Of a DNA stretch of 46,957 bases, positions 15,503-24,164 are shown piece by piece. The stretch's first letter is position 1. Each line of letters begins with the position of its first letter. Under the pieces are notes generated by a model that ran no database searches, was not told the origin of the DNA, and saw only the letters and a list, made by a program, of their open reading frames with translations. Source of the stretch: Lachnospiraceae bacterium (GTDB taxonomy: Bacteria > Bacillota > Clostridia > Lachnospirales > Lachnospiraceae); assembly GCA_017387565.1 (NCBI GenBank), contig JAFOEY010000008.1:1-46957 (forward strand), written 5' to 3'. The position numbers were made by a program, and so were the translations under genes.

Positions 15503-18500
15503 TTACTTTATTTTCAACATTGAATCGGTCAAATATTTTTTCAACTCGTATTCTTCCATCAGTTCATCTGTCGTTTCATAATCCGTCAATGCGAAAGCCA
15601 TGGAAATTTCATTGATACAACGATATCTTCCGTTGCGGGATAACGTTGTATTTTCAACTAACTCCAGTTGTCCCTTCTCACAGAACTGTTCTGTTCCTTC
15701 TACAACCGTGGTAATATAATACGGAATTATATCTCCCCAGAAGATACGGAATTCTTTCTGATAAATGCCGGGATAAACTTCTGTCATTTCCTCTGTATAA
15801 TAGTACTGTTCTTCGATATCCGACTGCCCGGTCACAAAATGTATCATAACCTTCTGTTGCTTTTTCGAATAATACTCCACATAAGTCTGCTCGCCATATA
15901 TTTCCAAAACCGGATAAACACAGGCATATGCATTAAAAAAAGATAAATATATTTCCTGATTTAAACAATCAAGCAGCAGTTGTATGCACTTTCTGCATTC
16001 ATCTTCACTCAGGCTTTCCACATGATAGCTATGATATTTTAATAACGCAAGCTTTGAACCGGTTGACAATTTTTTATGCTCCAGCATCATTTGATTGAGA
16101 CAATTCCATAAATCATCTTCCACTTCTTTTCCGTTTATCAGATAATCATTTGCACAGATGGAAAGATACACTTCTATCAAATCGTCTCGTCCGCCGGATT
16201 TATAGCAATATCGGAAAATTTCGATTGTTTCCGCACAAAAAGCATCCATAAATATTTCCTGCTCCAGAATGCGCTGTGCCATTTCCAAAGCTGGCAGATT
16301 CATGGACAAAAGTGCATGATATATTTCCAACATCTGCTTATGGGTTCCGGTAAAATACAAATTCAGATATTGTAAAATTTCATCAGTATATTTTCCGGAA
16401 GCAAAAACCATATACGTCAGTTTCAGCAATCTGTCCTGATATCCCATATCTTTTGTTAGCATATACTGACAAATCCCCAGAAGTGTTTTGATCCGGATAC
16501 CCTTTATACCATATTTGCAGACAATCTCATAGGCTTTTTCATATTGTCCAATTCCGGCCAGTACGGATACAAATTCCGGACGGTCGCCGGGCAAGAAATC
16601 TTCGGCACTCATGGAAACCAGAAATTGTTCACAATCCTGAGGCATATCCTGATTTTGAAGTGCACGGATAAAATCAACGGCAAGTTCCTTTTTAAAACAT
16701 TCGTCCAGAACATCCTGATGAATAAGCCATAGATATTGTTTATATCGTCCTGCCAGTTCTTCCGGCTTATCCAGTGCATGTATCGGATTTTTTTCATACA
16801 AATACAACTGTTCACCGACGCTGATATTGCGACATCCCTTCAGCAATCTCTTTGTTTTCTGATAATCCATAAAAGGCCTGATCTGGCAGCCTTCTTCATC
16901 GGAAATGATTCTGCCTTTTGAATCCTCAAACAGAATCGTATATTCATCAGTATAAAGATAAATTACAGCACTGTGTTTTTTTATCATATAACGATTTTGT
17001 TCTTTAATTCCCCGTTGTCTGACAATACAACTCTTATAGTCGCGGCCACCTTCCAAAGTTAATTGATTGGCAAAAACCAATTTTTGCAGTTGCCGTTGTA
17101 AGTTCTCGTCCATATCTTCCACAGACAGCGTATTTCGATACAGATAAGAAAGGGAGCTGTTTATTTTACCCTTTTCCAGCTGTTTGATTGTAAAATCATG
17201 AATTCGGTTCAAATATTCCGCATTGATTTTCTCCTGTTGCTTTAATATTTTTTCATATACATAAGCAAGATGACGTTCCTCAAGTGATGTACCGAAAGCA
17301 AAATAACGGACAACCTCCGATGGCAATGTTTCTTTGGGACTAAGCTTAAGAGATCGTATATAAGCCTCATACAGACCGTTAATCCGGCAATCAGCAAGGA
17401 TTCCCTTTTTATACCACCAGGATGCATCCTCTCCCATATATCCCTCTTTCATCAACAAATGACACATCATTTTCGCCATTGCATTTTCATCCTTTGAGGG
17501 ATGTTTTCTGCACAGTTCGGAAAATTTGGGACAAAGCTTCTTAACCGAAATCGGAAGTCTGTATATCTGCTCGCAAACAGGACTCGAAAGTAACGAATAC
17601 CGTTCCATAAACAACAATACCTGAACTTCGAAATCGGTAATCGCAGACAAAAGAAGCTCATTCTCTAAAATCAGAAGTGCTGCTTCCAGATATAAAATCG
17701 GGCTTGTACACCCCTCCTCAAAAAACATACGGAGTCTACGATAAACTGCAGGCGGATTTTCAAGCTGAAGATGCTCTTTGTGCATACATGCCCAATACAA
17801 CGCAAAACTGTGACCATACTCTTTTGCATATTTATCTAGCAGTTCAGCAGCTTTTCCCTGGGAATCATCTCCTGACATGGACAATAAATATAAAAAATAT
17901 CCATACAATTCAGTGGAAACTTCCTGTTTTTTCAACATGCGCTTTGCATTCTTCAATAACCAGATGGCTTCGTTATCTTTATTGCGTAAAAGTTTCAGAT
18001 GTGCTTCATATAAAGCCGGAAGCAGTTCATCAATTCCACGGCATTGCTCCAACAGTTTTTCGGCTGTTTTAAAGCACTCTTTCAAAGGTCTCCGCCCCGT
18101 ACGATAATCCAGATAGAGCCTGGTGATTCCGGTCTTGAGCATATCATTTTGCAGTTTATCTCCATTCGAAGTCTTCCGCTCTTTGGATACCATGACTACA
18201 ATTTCACATAGAACACAGTCCGTTTCTTTTTCCATAATAGAGCATCTGTTTTCTCCGGTATGCAACTTACTCTCATCAAAAGTAACAGTAAAACATCCGC
18301 AATCCCGGGAAAAATCATCTTCTGTTAAAACCGCATCCACACAACAAAAACCCTGATTGGATACCACTTTTGCATGGGTATAGCCCCAACCGTTTCTCTG
18401 TATTTCGATTGAGAGCTTTTCCGGAAGTTCTTCCTTCGCAAAAGTATATACATTTTGCTCACACTCATAAGAAATTGCCTGTTTCTTATGAATCAAAATC

Positions 18501-19075
18501 AGAAACCGGTCCATTGCCAAATCCATTTTTCCGGTTTCAAATCCATATTGTAAAAGTGTCTTATAACTCTCTAAATACTGTTTCCCGCTTCCGACTAATA
18601 CATTGGGGAACAATGGACTTACAAAACATTCCCGTGCCTGTTCCCAATTTACACGTGCCAAATTGGCAAAATGAAAGAGATTTCGGACTTCTCCGAGTTC
18701 GCCTTTTAACATTCTGCCTTTAATGATAACCTCATAAGGAAGCCGGAATTCACCGATACTGGTAACCAGATAAAACTCTCCAAATACCTCATCTCCCTGA
18801 TCCAGACCGGTTGTATCATATAAAAACGGCACAGTCAGATTGCTTCCTTTGAATTTCTGTTTCGAAGTCTGCATACGCATATCCGTCGTATAGACATATC
18901 CTTGTGCCCCCTGTGGAGAAAGGATGTGAACATCAAAGCTTCCCTGAAAGATCGTATCAGCTTCTGCTTCAATCGAAACTTTGACCACATCAAATTCCAA
19001 AACACCGTTACCATATGTAATTGTAGAAACATCATCCTTCGGTTCGGACGAAAACACCGTTTTCTGTTGTTCCAC
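15503..19075 (-). CDS. Large DUF5717-like repeat protein, head of the Hsp70-like cluster
   Basis: About 1190 residues, cytoplasmic, function unknown. The first ~120 residues look like a beta-sandwich (motifs FQGSFDVHILSPQGAQGYVY, YDTTGLDQGDEVFGEFYL, FRLPYEVIIKG). From ~300 to ~1050 it is helical with repeat-like pairs (for example ELLPALYEAHLKLLRNKDNE), and a beta-rich C-terminal region (~1060-1180) follows. I recall this architecture as Pfam DUF5717, next to DUF5716 in Lachnospiraceae. The start is uncertain: GTG 19075 has AGGGGA 6 nt upstream and yields the family-like N-terminus; an ATG at 19195 would add 40 residues of AT-rich, probably untranslated sequence. The dispersed repeat separates it from the next gene. 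Confidence 0.8.
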   Translation of the reverse strand: MEQQKTVFSSEPKDDVSTITYGNGVLEFDVVKVSIEAEADTIFQGSFDVHILSPQGAQGYVYTTDMRMQTSKQKFKGSNLTVPFLYDTTGLDQGDEVFGEFYLVTSIGEFRLPYEVIIKGRMLKGELGEVRNLFHFANLARVNWEQARECFVSPLFPNVLVGSGKQYLESYKTLLQYGFETGKMDLAMDRFLILIHKKQAISYECEQNVYTFAKEELPEKLSIEIQRNGWGYTHAKVVSNQGFCCVDAVLTEDDFSRDCGCFTVTFDESKLHTGENRCSIMEKETDCVLCEIVVMVSKERKTSNGDKLQNDMLKTGITRLYLDYRTGRRPLKECFKTAEKLLEQCRGIDELLPALYEAHLKLLRNKDNEAIWLLKNAKRMLKKQEVSTELYGYFLYLLSMSGDDSQGKAAELLDKYAKEYGHSFALYWACMHKEHLQLENPPAVYRRLRMFFEEGCTSPILYLEAALLILENELLLSAITDFEVQVLLFMERYSLLSSPVCEQIYRLPISVKKLCPKFSELCRKHPSKDENAMAKMMCHLLMKEGYMGEDASWWYKKGILADCRINGLYEAYIRSLKLSPKETLPSEVVRYFAFGTSLEERHLAYVYEKILKQQEKINAEYLNRIHDFTIKQLEKGKINSSLSYLYRNTLSVEDMDENLQRQLQKLVFANQLTLEGGRDYKSCIVRQRGIKEQNRYMIKKHSAVIYLYTDEYTILFEDSKGRIISDEEGCQIRPFMDYQKTKRLLKGCRNISVGEQLYLYEKNPIHALDKPEELAGRYKQYLWLIHQDVLDECFKKELAVDFIRALQNQDMPQDCEQFLVSMSAEDFLPGDRPEFVSVLAGIGQYEKAYEIVCKYGIKGIRIKTLLGICQYMLTKDMGYQDRLLKLTYMVFASGKYTDEILQYLNLYFTGTHKQMLEIYHALLSMNLPALEMAQRILEQEIFMDAFCAETIEIFRYCYKSGGRDDLIEVYLSICANDYLINGKEVEDDLWNCLNQMMLEHKKLSTGSKLALLKYHSYHVESLSEDECRKCIQLLLDCLNQEIYLSFFNAYACVYPVLEIYGEQTYVEYYSKKQQKVMIHFVTGQSDIEEQYYYTEEMTEVYPGIYQKEFRIFWGDIIPYYITTVVEGTEQFCEKGQLELVENTTLSRNGRYRCINEISMAFALTDYETTDELMEEYELKKYLTDSMLKIK

Positions 19076-19325
19076 GTGATTCCCCTGCTTTTGTTTTTTT
19101 ATATTAGTTTTAATTGTTTTTTTTATTAAAATTGCTATAATGTAGAATGTAATTTGCCCAAGTTCAAATACCAATTCATATATTTCGAACAACATTTTAC
19201 TCTTTCAAATTATGTTCAAAAAAGATGTAATCAAATGGTTCAGTTGCTTTGGCAACTTTCGCATTTCATTATAGCATAGTATTGACTGATTTCCAACCAA
19301 AGGAAAGAAGCAAAAGGAGACAAAA

Positions 19326-20420
19326 ATGAAAAAAGAGACAACAGCCTTTCACGGAAGTGATTTGGAAAAAATTGAAGCCGCCTATGGAATAAAAAAAGAA
19401 GATATCATTAATTTTGCAGCCAATGTCAATCCGTTGGGCTTTTCGAAAAAAGCTGCCGGCGTTTTGGCTGATGACCTAAGTATCATTTCCCGTTATCCGG
19501 ACCCGGCATACACCAGATTAAAAAACGCAATCTCTTCCTATACAAATGCCGATTCCAATAATATTATTCTGGGAAACGGTGTCACAGAATTACTATCCCT
19601 TTTTTTGTCAATTATAAATCCATTAAAAGCAGTGGTTATCGGACCAACCTATTCGGAATATGAAAAAGACTTAAAAAGACTTGGATGTGAAATCTGCCAT
19701 ATCGATGCAAGCGAAACAAACGATTTTGTTTTAACAGCAGATGAAATTCTGAAACAAACTCCGTCCTGTACAGATCTGGTTATTCTTTGCAACCCCAATA
19801 ATCCTACATCCGGTGCTCTGCGCAGACCGGAGCTTATAAAGTTAGCGCAAGCTTACCAAGAGTCAGAAACCTATCTGATGATCGACGAAACCTATGTTGA
19901 ATTCTCCAAAGATTCGGACGAGATATCTTCTGCCTCTCTGACCAATCATTTCGATCATTTACTGGTGCTGCGCGGCACTTCCAAATTTTTTGCAACTCCG
20001 GGACTTCGTCTGGGCTATGCACTAACCAGAAATGCCGAACTACTTGCATCGGCAAAAGCCATGCAGGATCCCTGGAATATCAATTCCGTAGCTGAAACAG
20101 TAGGGAGTGTCATGTTTACCGACGAAGAATATATCCATCTGGTTCAGACAACCATGGAGGATGAAAAAAAATATGTTTGTGATGCATTGGAAAAAATCGA
20201 TGGTATGAAAATCTTCCCGGTAAACGGAAACATCGTACTGGCAAAGCTTCCCAAAGGAAGCCTTACCTCCGATGAATTATTCGATATTCTAATCCGGCAG
20301 GGACTGATGATAAGGAGTTGCACATCTTTTCAGCCTTTAGGCAATCGTTTTATCCGAATCTGTTTCATGTCTCATGAAGATAATGTGAAACTGATAAATG
20401 CTATTAAAGATGCATTATAA
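19326..20420 (+). CDS. PLP-dependent aminotransferase (HisC/CobD-like, fold type I)
   Basis: A 364-residue enzyme. The PLP lysine is K220 in RGTSKFFATPGLRLGY; other fold-type-I marks are GNGVTELL (~83-90), NPNNPTSG (~156-163) and the pyridine-ring aspartate in LMIDETYVEF. The start AFHGSDLEKIEAAYG and INFAANVNPLGFS resemble threonine-phosphate decarboxylase (CobD) more than typical HisC. No cobalamin or histidine genes are nearby, so the substrate is open. ATG 19326 has AGGAG 9 nt upstream. It is divergent from the DUF5717-like gene and convergent with the next gene. Confidence 0.88.
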   Translation: MKKETTAFHGSDLEKIEAAYGIKKEDIINFAANVNPLGFSKKAAGVLADDLSIISRYPDPAYTRLKNAISSYTNADSNNIILGNGVTELLSLFLSIINPLKAVVIGPTYSEYEKDLKRLGCEICHIDASETNDFVLTADEILKQTPSCTDLVILCNPNNPTSGALRRPELIKLAQAYQESETYLMIDETYVEFSKDSDEISSASLTNHFDHLLVLRGTSKFFATPGLRLGYALTRNAELLASAKAMQDPWNINSVAETVGSVMFTDEEYIHLVQTTMEDEKKYVCDALEKIDGMKIFPVNGNIVLAKLPKGSLTSDELFDILIRQGLMIRSCTSFQPLGNRFIRICFMSHEDNVKLINAIKDAL

Positions 20421-20477
20421 CGATTGCTTATGTCAGCCGTTTCTCAAATCCAACCTGACCCGATCCGGAAATCCAAT

Positions 20478-21734
20478 TTAGCCCGGCTCGGCAATTCTGG
20501 TTACCGCAACATAAACGTTTGAGATCTGATACCATGTAGGATAATCAACGATTCCACTTTGAGGCAGTAGAAAAATTCCCTGAAATGTTTCTACTGCTCT
20601 TCTTGTATTGACACCAAAGATTCCATCTGCGGCAATTCTGGGAATTGCCGGATAGTTTTGGGCAATCCGATTCAACTGTTGCTGCATCTGAAGTACCTTG
20701 GCTCCCCTTGAACCAACGGTTAAATCATATCCCGGATATGAAGACGGAATACCCGAAATATAGTTGGTAGAATTAATAAACATGTCATTTCCGTAATAAT
20801 ATCTGATGATTTCAATTGCCGAATATCCCTGATCCGCCAGATACTTTGATCCCCACTGACTCAATCCTTCACAGGTCACTCGGTTACCATCACAATAGGA
20901 TGTAAAAATCGGCTGACTGACACCGGGACGCGACAAAAAATTGTTAAAAATAGAATCGACGACATATGAAATATTCTCATAAATATTGCGTCCGTAAATC
21001 CATTTCTGGTCAAATGCCGTATTACTTGTAATCGTAAAATCATAGCCTTTTCCACGATAAAATTCTGTGTAAACACGATTTAGCGTAAATGACATAATAC
21101 ATAAAACATTTGCGTAAATTGCCTGTTCCGGCCAAGTGGAATAGATCTCGCTGCTTGCAACATTTTTAATATAGTCTTTGTATCTCACATAATAATTTTT
21201 TGCATAACGGTCTTCCGGTCTTCCGTCATGCACCACTACATATTCCGGAATCACGACACGACTTAATACAATTTCGCCGCTCTCGTTTACTTCCTTTATT
21301 TCTTCCTCCGGGATTTTTGCTTCATACTCTCCATAAAGTGTATGGTCCGGAATAAATATATCGCTCTGCACCAGATCCGGTTCTTCAAGCGGATTCATTT
21401 CCACATTCTGTACCGCTAATTCATCTGACATGACCTCACTTCCGGTAATGCTGACCGGTTCGTATCCTTCCGCCGAAATTTCCATATCATACTCTGCGTA
21501 TGGTCTTATTTCCGAAGGCTCCTGACTGAGACTTCTGGGTGGCGTGGGAAGAACAACCCTGTCCGTCTGACCGCTTTCATTTGTATTCAGTGTCTCCACC
21601 AATACTCTTTCCTGATCTGCCGACTGACGCTCCGCATAGATTTTAACAGTAGCATTTTTTATCGGTATGAAACCGACAGAACTTGTCACACTGACAAGCA
21701 GTCGTCCAATTTCTGAATTCACATTTTCAGGCAT
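20478..21734 (-). CDS. SpoIID-like protein with peptidoglycan-binding domain
   Basis: A 418-residue protein in three parts: an N-terminal carboxypeptidase-regulatory-like beta domain (residues ~8-110), a SpoIID/LytB-like region (~180-320; YIKNVASSEIYSTWPEQAIY, then GRNIYENI and CEGLSQWGSKYLADQGYS), and a C-terminal PG_binding_1 domain (~335-400; VGSRGAKVLQMQQQLNRI, AADGIFGVNTRRAVETFQ). SpoIID enzymes cut peptidoglycan during sporulation, which suggests a cell-wall or spore role. No signal peptide is visible. The Shine-Dalgarno AGAGG is buried in the hairpin at 21736-21779, so translation may be controlled. Confidence 0.85.
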   Translation of the reverse strand: MPENVNSEIGRLLVSVTSSVGFIPIKNATVKIYAERQSADQERVLVETLNTNESGQTDRVVLPTPPRSLSQEPSEIRPYAEYDMEISAEGYEPVSITGSEVMSDELAVQNVEMNPLEEPDLVQSDIFIPDHTLYGEYEAKIPEEEIKEVNESGEIVLSRVVIPEYVVVHDGRPEDRYAKNYYVRYKDYIKNVASSEIYSTWPEQAIYANVLCIMSFTLNRVYTEFYRGKGYDFTITSNTAFDQKWIYGRNIYENISYVVDSIFNNFLSRPGVSQPIFTSYCDGNRVTCEGLSQWGSKYLADQGYSAIEIIRYYYGNDMFINSTNYISGIPSSYPGYDLTVGSRGAKVLQMQQQLNRIAQNYPAIPRIAADGIFGVNTRRAVETFQGIFLLPQSGIVDYPTWYQISNVYVAVTRIAEPG

Positions 21735-21735
21735 A

Positions 21736-21779
21736 AAAAAACCTCTGCATTTTTGTACTATTATATGCAGAAGTTTTTT
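21736..21779 (-). terminator. Terminator hairpin overlapping the ribosome site of the SpoIID-like gene
   Basis: Arms 21765-21779 and 21736-21750 pair over 15 bp on the minus-strand RNA (one G-U pair) and are followed by Ts up to the ATG. It should terminate the ABC-exporter transcript, and in a read-through transcript it would sequester the AGAGG before ATG 21734. Confidence 0.8.
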
Positions 21780-21847
21780 AATTGTTATTCTAAATCAAAA
21801 TAATTTCAAGATTATTCCAAAATACAGTTATTCATAATCTTAAACTA

Positions 21848-22672
21848 CTATTCCAAATTTAATTTCTTTTCAATGAAATATTTGTTAAGGAAATATAATC
21901 CCACCGTACTTCCAACTATAGCAAGCGTCAGCAGAACCGAACCGATATTGACAGATGTCAAAGAAGGATCCTCATTGATTACAAACATTTGCAGGGGGAA
22001 TGACAAAAGGGAACTAATAAACCGCTTTCCTATATAAATACCAATCAAAACCAGAATCGATAAGAGCAATCTGTTTTTCTTGGACAGCTGACCGATTCCA
22101 ACTGCCATGTACATTAACAACATTTCAAAAACCGGAGATATCAGTCCGCAAATTACAGCTGAAACAATTAGCGGAATTCCCTTCATAAGCTCCTCAAGTT
22201 CAATTTCAATATCATGAAACGCCTCAGCAAAATCTGTGATTGACAATTCTGCAAAGATATTGGTAAATGAAAAAGAGATAAGCACAATACAAATTGCCAC
22301 TACAATACCGGTAATAAACTGCCACAATACCGCAATGATAAGCTTGGAATTAATCAAATCTGTTGATTTTACCGGAAGCGTATGCATCAGATATCCCTGA
22401 TCCGTAAACAGATTTTTATAATATCGTAAAAAGAAATAGTATTTCATTACCAGGACAATGGCAAAAACCGAAACGATATAAATAATGATATAAAAGGAAA
22501 AAACAACGCCCAACATTGTTGTCTGTGTATCCGTAAACGTCCTATCATCTGAATAATGCCAAAGCGATATCATTAATGCACCGATAACTGAAAGAATTAA
22601 CGCAATGCCATTGCAGACGGTACAAAGCCCCCAAGTATCTTTCCATTCATATTTCAACAATGTTTTCAGCAT
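21848..22672 (-). CDS. ABC-2-type transporter permease
   Basis: A 274-residue integral membrane protein with about six transmembrane helices in the arrangement of ABC-2 exporters: cytoplasmic start MLKTLLKYEWKDTW, helix ~20-45, ~60-85, the loop RYYKNLFTDQGYLMHTLPVK (typical of this group), then helices at ~110-135, ~165-195, ~200-220 and ~240-262. Its start overlaps the end of the ATPase gene by 7 bp, so the two are coupled and form one exporter. The substrate is unknown; the family often exports peptides or antibiotics. The terminator at 21736-21779 follows. Confidence 0.88.
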   Translation of the reverse strand: MLKTLLKYEWKDTWGLCTVCNGIALILSVIGALMISLWHYSDDRTFTDTQTTMLGVVFSFYIIIYIVSVFAIVLVMKYYFFLRYYKNLFTDQGYLMHTLPVKSTDLINSKLIIAVLWQFITGIVVAICIVLISFSFTNIFAELSITDFAEAFHDIEIELEELMKGIPLIVSAVICGLISPVFEMLLMYMAVGIGQLSKKNRLLLSILVLIGIYIGKRFISSLLSFPLQMFVINEDPSLTSVNIGSVLLTLAIVGSTVGLYFLNKYFIEKKLNLE

Positions 22673-23619
22673 GCAAACACCTCCCTGAAATACATATCAA
22701 CCGATTTATTGAATTTATCGCGAATTTTCTGAGCCGTACTCTGCACAACCAGACGACCGTTTTTGATAAATACGACATCATCCAGAATATTTTCAATATC
22801 ATAAATCAAATGTGTACAAATCAGAATTGTCGCTTCGGAATTATAATTTGATAAAATTGTTCTCAAAATATAATCCCTTGCAGCCGGATCAACTCCGGCA
22901 ATCGGTTCGTCCAGGATATAAAGCTGCGCATCCCGACTCATGACCAAAATCAGCTGTACCTTTTCCTTGGTTCCTTTTGATAACGTTTTCAATCTGGCAT
23001 CAATCGGAACTCCCAGTGCCTGTAACATATCATAGGCTCTCTCTTTACGAAAATCCTGATAAAAATCCGCAAAAAATTCAATCAGACTTTTAACATCCTT
23101 CTGAGCCTCCAGATAGGTTCTTTCCGGCAAATATGATACAACCGATTTTGTGTATGCTCCGGGCTTTTGTCCGTTAATCAGCACTTCGCCCTCCGTAGGA
23201 ACCAGTAAGCCGTTGATTATTTTAATCAGTGTTGTTTTGCCACTTCCATTTGGCCCTAACAATCCAACAATATGTCCTTTTTCTATAGTCAGGTTTAAAT
23301 GATCCAGCGCGTTTCTTCCATAGACATAACTTTTGGTCAGATTACGGCATTCCAACAGAGATGGACCATTTTCCAACTTCGGCATCGGCTCAACAATCAA
23401 TTGTGGCATAGGTCTCATCGGCGGATAGCCATACATGGGCATTCCTCCCATCGGGTGGTGTCCCATCGGCATCTGTCCCTGCATTGGTTGTCCCATTGGC
23501 ATTTGACCCTGCATTGGTTGTCCCATTGGCATTTGACCCTGCATAGGTTGTCCGTACGGGGGCTGTCCCGTTGGCATCTGTCCAACCGGCGGTTGTCCGT
23601 ATGAATTATTTGTTTCCAT
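22666..23619 (-). CDS. ABC transporter ATPase with repetitive Pro/Met/Gln/Gly N-terminus
   Basis: A 317-residue ATPase. Residues 1-75 are low complexity, with three near-identical decapeptides of the form PMQGQMPMGQ, encoded by 30 bp DNA repeats (about 23470-23560). The ABC domain follows: LLECRNLTKSYVYG, Walker A GLLGPNGSGKTT, signature LSKGTKEKVQ, Walker B LYILDEPIAGVDP and switch histidine in LICTHL. The domain is a YtrB/exporter-type ATPase. Such an N-terminal extension is unusual in a cytosolic ATPase and could mediate self-association or membrane contact (speculation). ATG 23619 follows AAGGAGA. No GntR regulator, common in such operons, is present. Confidence 0.9.
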   Translation of the reverse strand: METNNSYGQPPVGQMPTGQPPYGQPMQGQMPMGQPMQGQMPMGQPMQGQMPMGHHPMGGMPMYGYPPMRPMPQLIVEPMPKLENGPSLLECRNLTKSYVYGRNALDHLNLTIEKGHIVGLLGPNGSGKTTLIKIINGLLVPTEGEVLINGQKPGAYTKSVVSYLPERTYLEAQKDVKSLIEFFADFYQDFRKERAYDMLQALGVPIDARLKTLSKGTKEKVQLILVMSRDAQLYILDEPIAGVDPAARDYILRTILSNYNSEATILICTHLIYDIENILDDVVFIKNGRLVVQSTAQKIRDKFNKSVDMYFREVFAC

Positions 23620-23874
23620 CTTTCTTCTCCTTTTTCATTTTGTTTCTTGAATTCCCTTTTCCTTGGACGGCTTCTCGACTCGAGCGGCTCCCCGGACGTT
23701 TCCTCGAACATATTTCCATAAAACTGTGAGTTGACAAGTGAGCAGTCTCAATTAGGTTCCATCCCTCTTGCATTTGTCTTTCGTCATCACAGCGATTTAT
23801 CATCACAACGAATTGGGGAAGATATTTTATTTCCAGGTAGCGTTTTCATACTCAATCCGTTTTGGTAAAGCAAC
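23620..23874. other. Intergenic region upstream of the ABC exporter
   Basis: No convincing gene; a 66-codon frame at 23606-23806 has no ribosome site or family features. On the plus strand TTGACA occurs near 23733, but without a matching -10 box. Nothing else is recognised. Confidence 0.4.
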
Positions 23875-24091
23875 TGGCTGAGTTTATGTTTTCTGTGTTA
23901 TTATGCAGAGGTATTAGTTGTTCTTGTTATTTCGTTATATTTCAGCAATTCGCGACATGGAGGTCGCGAAAGGTGCACGACGGACAAGGATGTCCGGGTG
24001 CACCGGTGCGTTCGTATCAAAACACTGAATAGCGAAATGACCAGAACAACTTATACCTCGAAATCTAACACAAAAAACATAAACTCAGCCA
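23875..24091 (+). ncRNA. Candidate structured RNA with two CsrA-type hexaloops (or large inverted-repeat element)
   Basis: The outer stem is 18 perfect bp (23875-23892 with 24074-24091), one mismatch, then 7 bp (23894-23900 with 24066-24072). A second stem has 16 of 17 pairs (23908-23924 with 24043-24059) and continues imperfectly to about 23945/24025. Two apical hairpins remain: 23949-23956 with 23963-23970 (8 bp, loop AUGGAG), and 23972-23985 with 23992-24004 (12 bp with a small bulge, loop AAGGAU). Both loops are closed by AC/GU; ACAAGGAUGU fits the CsrA SELEX consensus. No ORF inside. No sure promoter is seen. A MITE is the alternative. Confidence 0.6.
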
Positions 24092-24117
24092 TCCCCCCAT
24101 AAAAAGACAAATGCAAG

Positions 24118-24145
24118 AAAAGCTGCCAGTACATCCGGCAGCTTT
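24118..24145. terminator. Bidirectional intrinsic terminator after ilvE
   Basis: AAAAGCTGCC pairs with GGCAGCTTTT around a 9 nt loop. On the minus strand it ends the ilvE message 20 bp beyond its stop; on the plus strand it would end any transcript of the folded RNA at 23875-24091. Confidence 0.9.
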
Positions 24146-24164
24146 TCGTCACGTATCTCGTGAA

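Noticed and set aside
23415-23806. Frames of 98 and 66 codons opposite or upstream of the ABC ATPase
   Set aside because: They are shadows of the repeat-coding region or lack a ribosome site; compositions are unlike real proteins.
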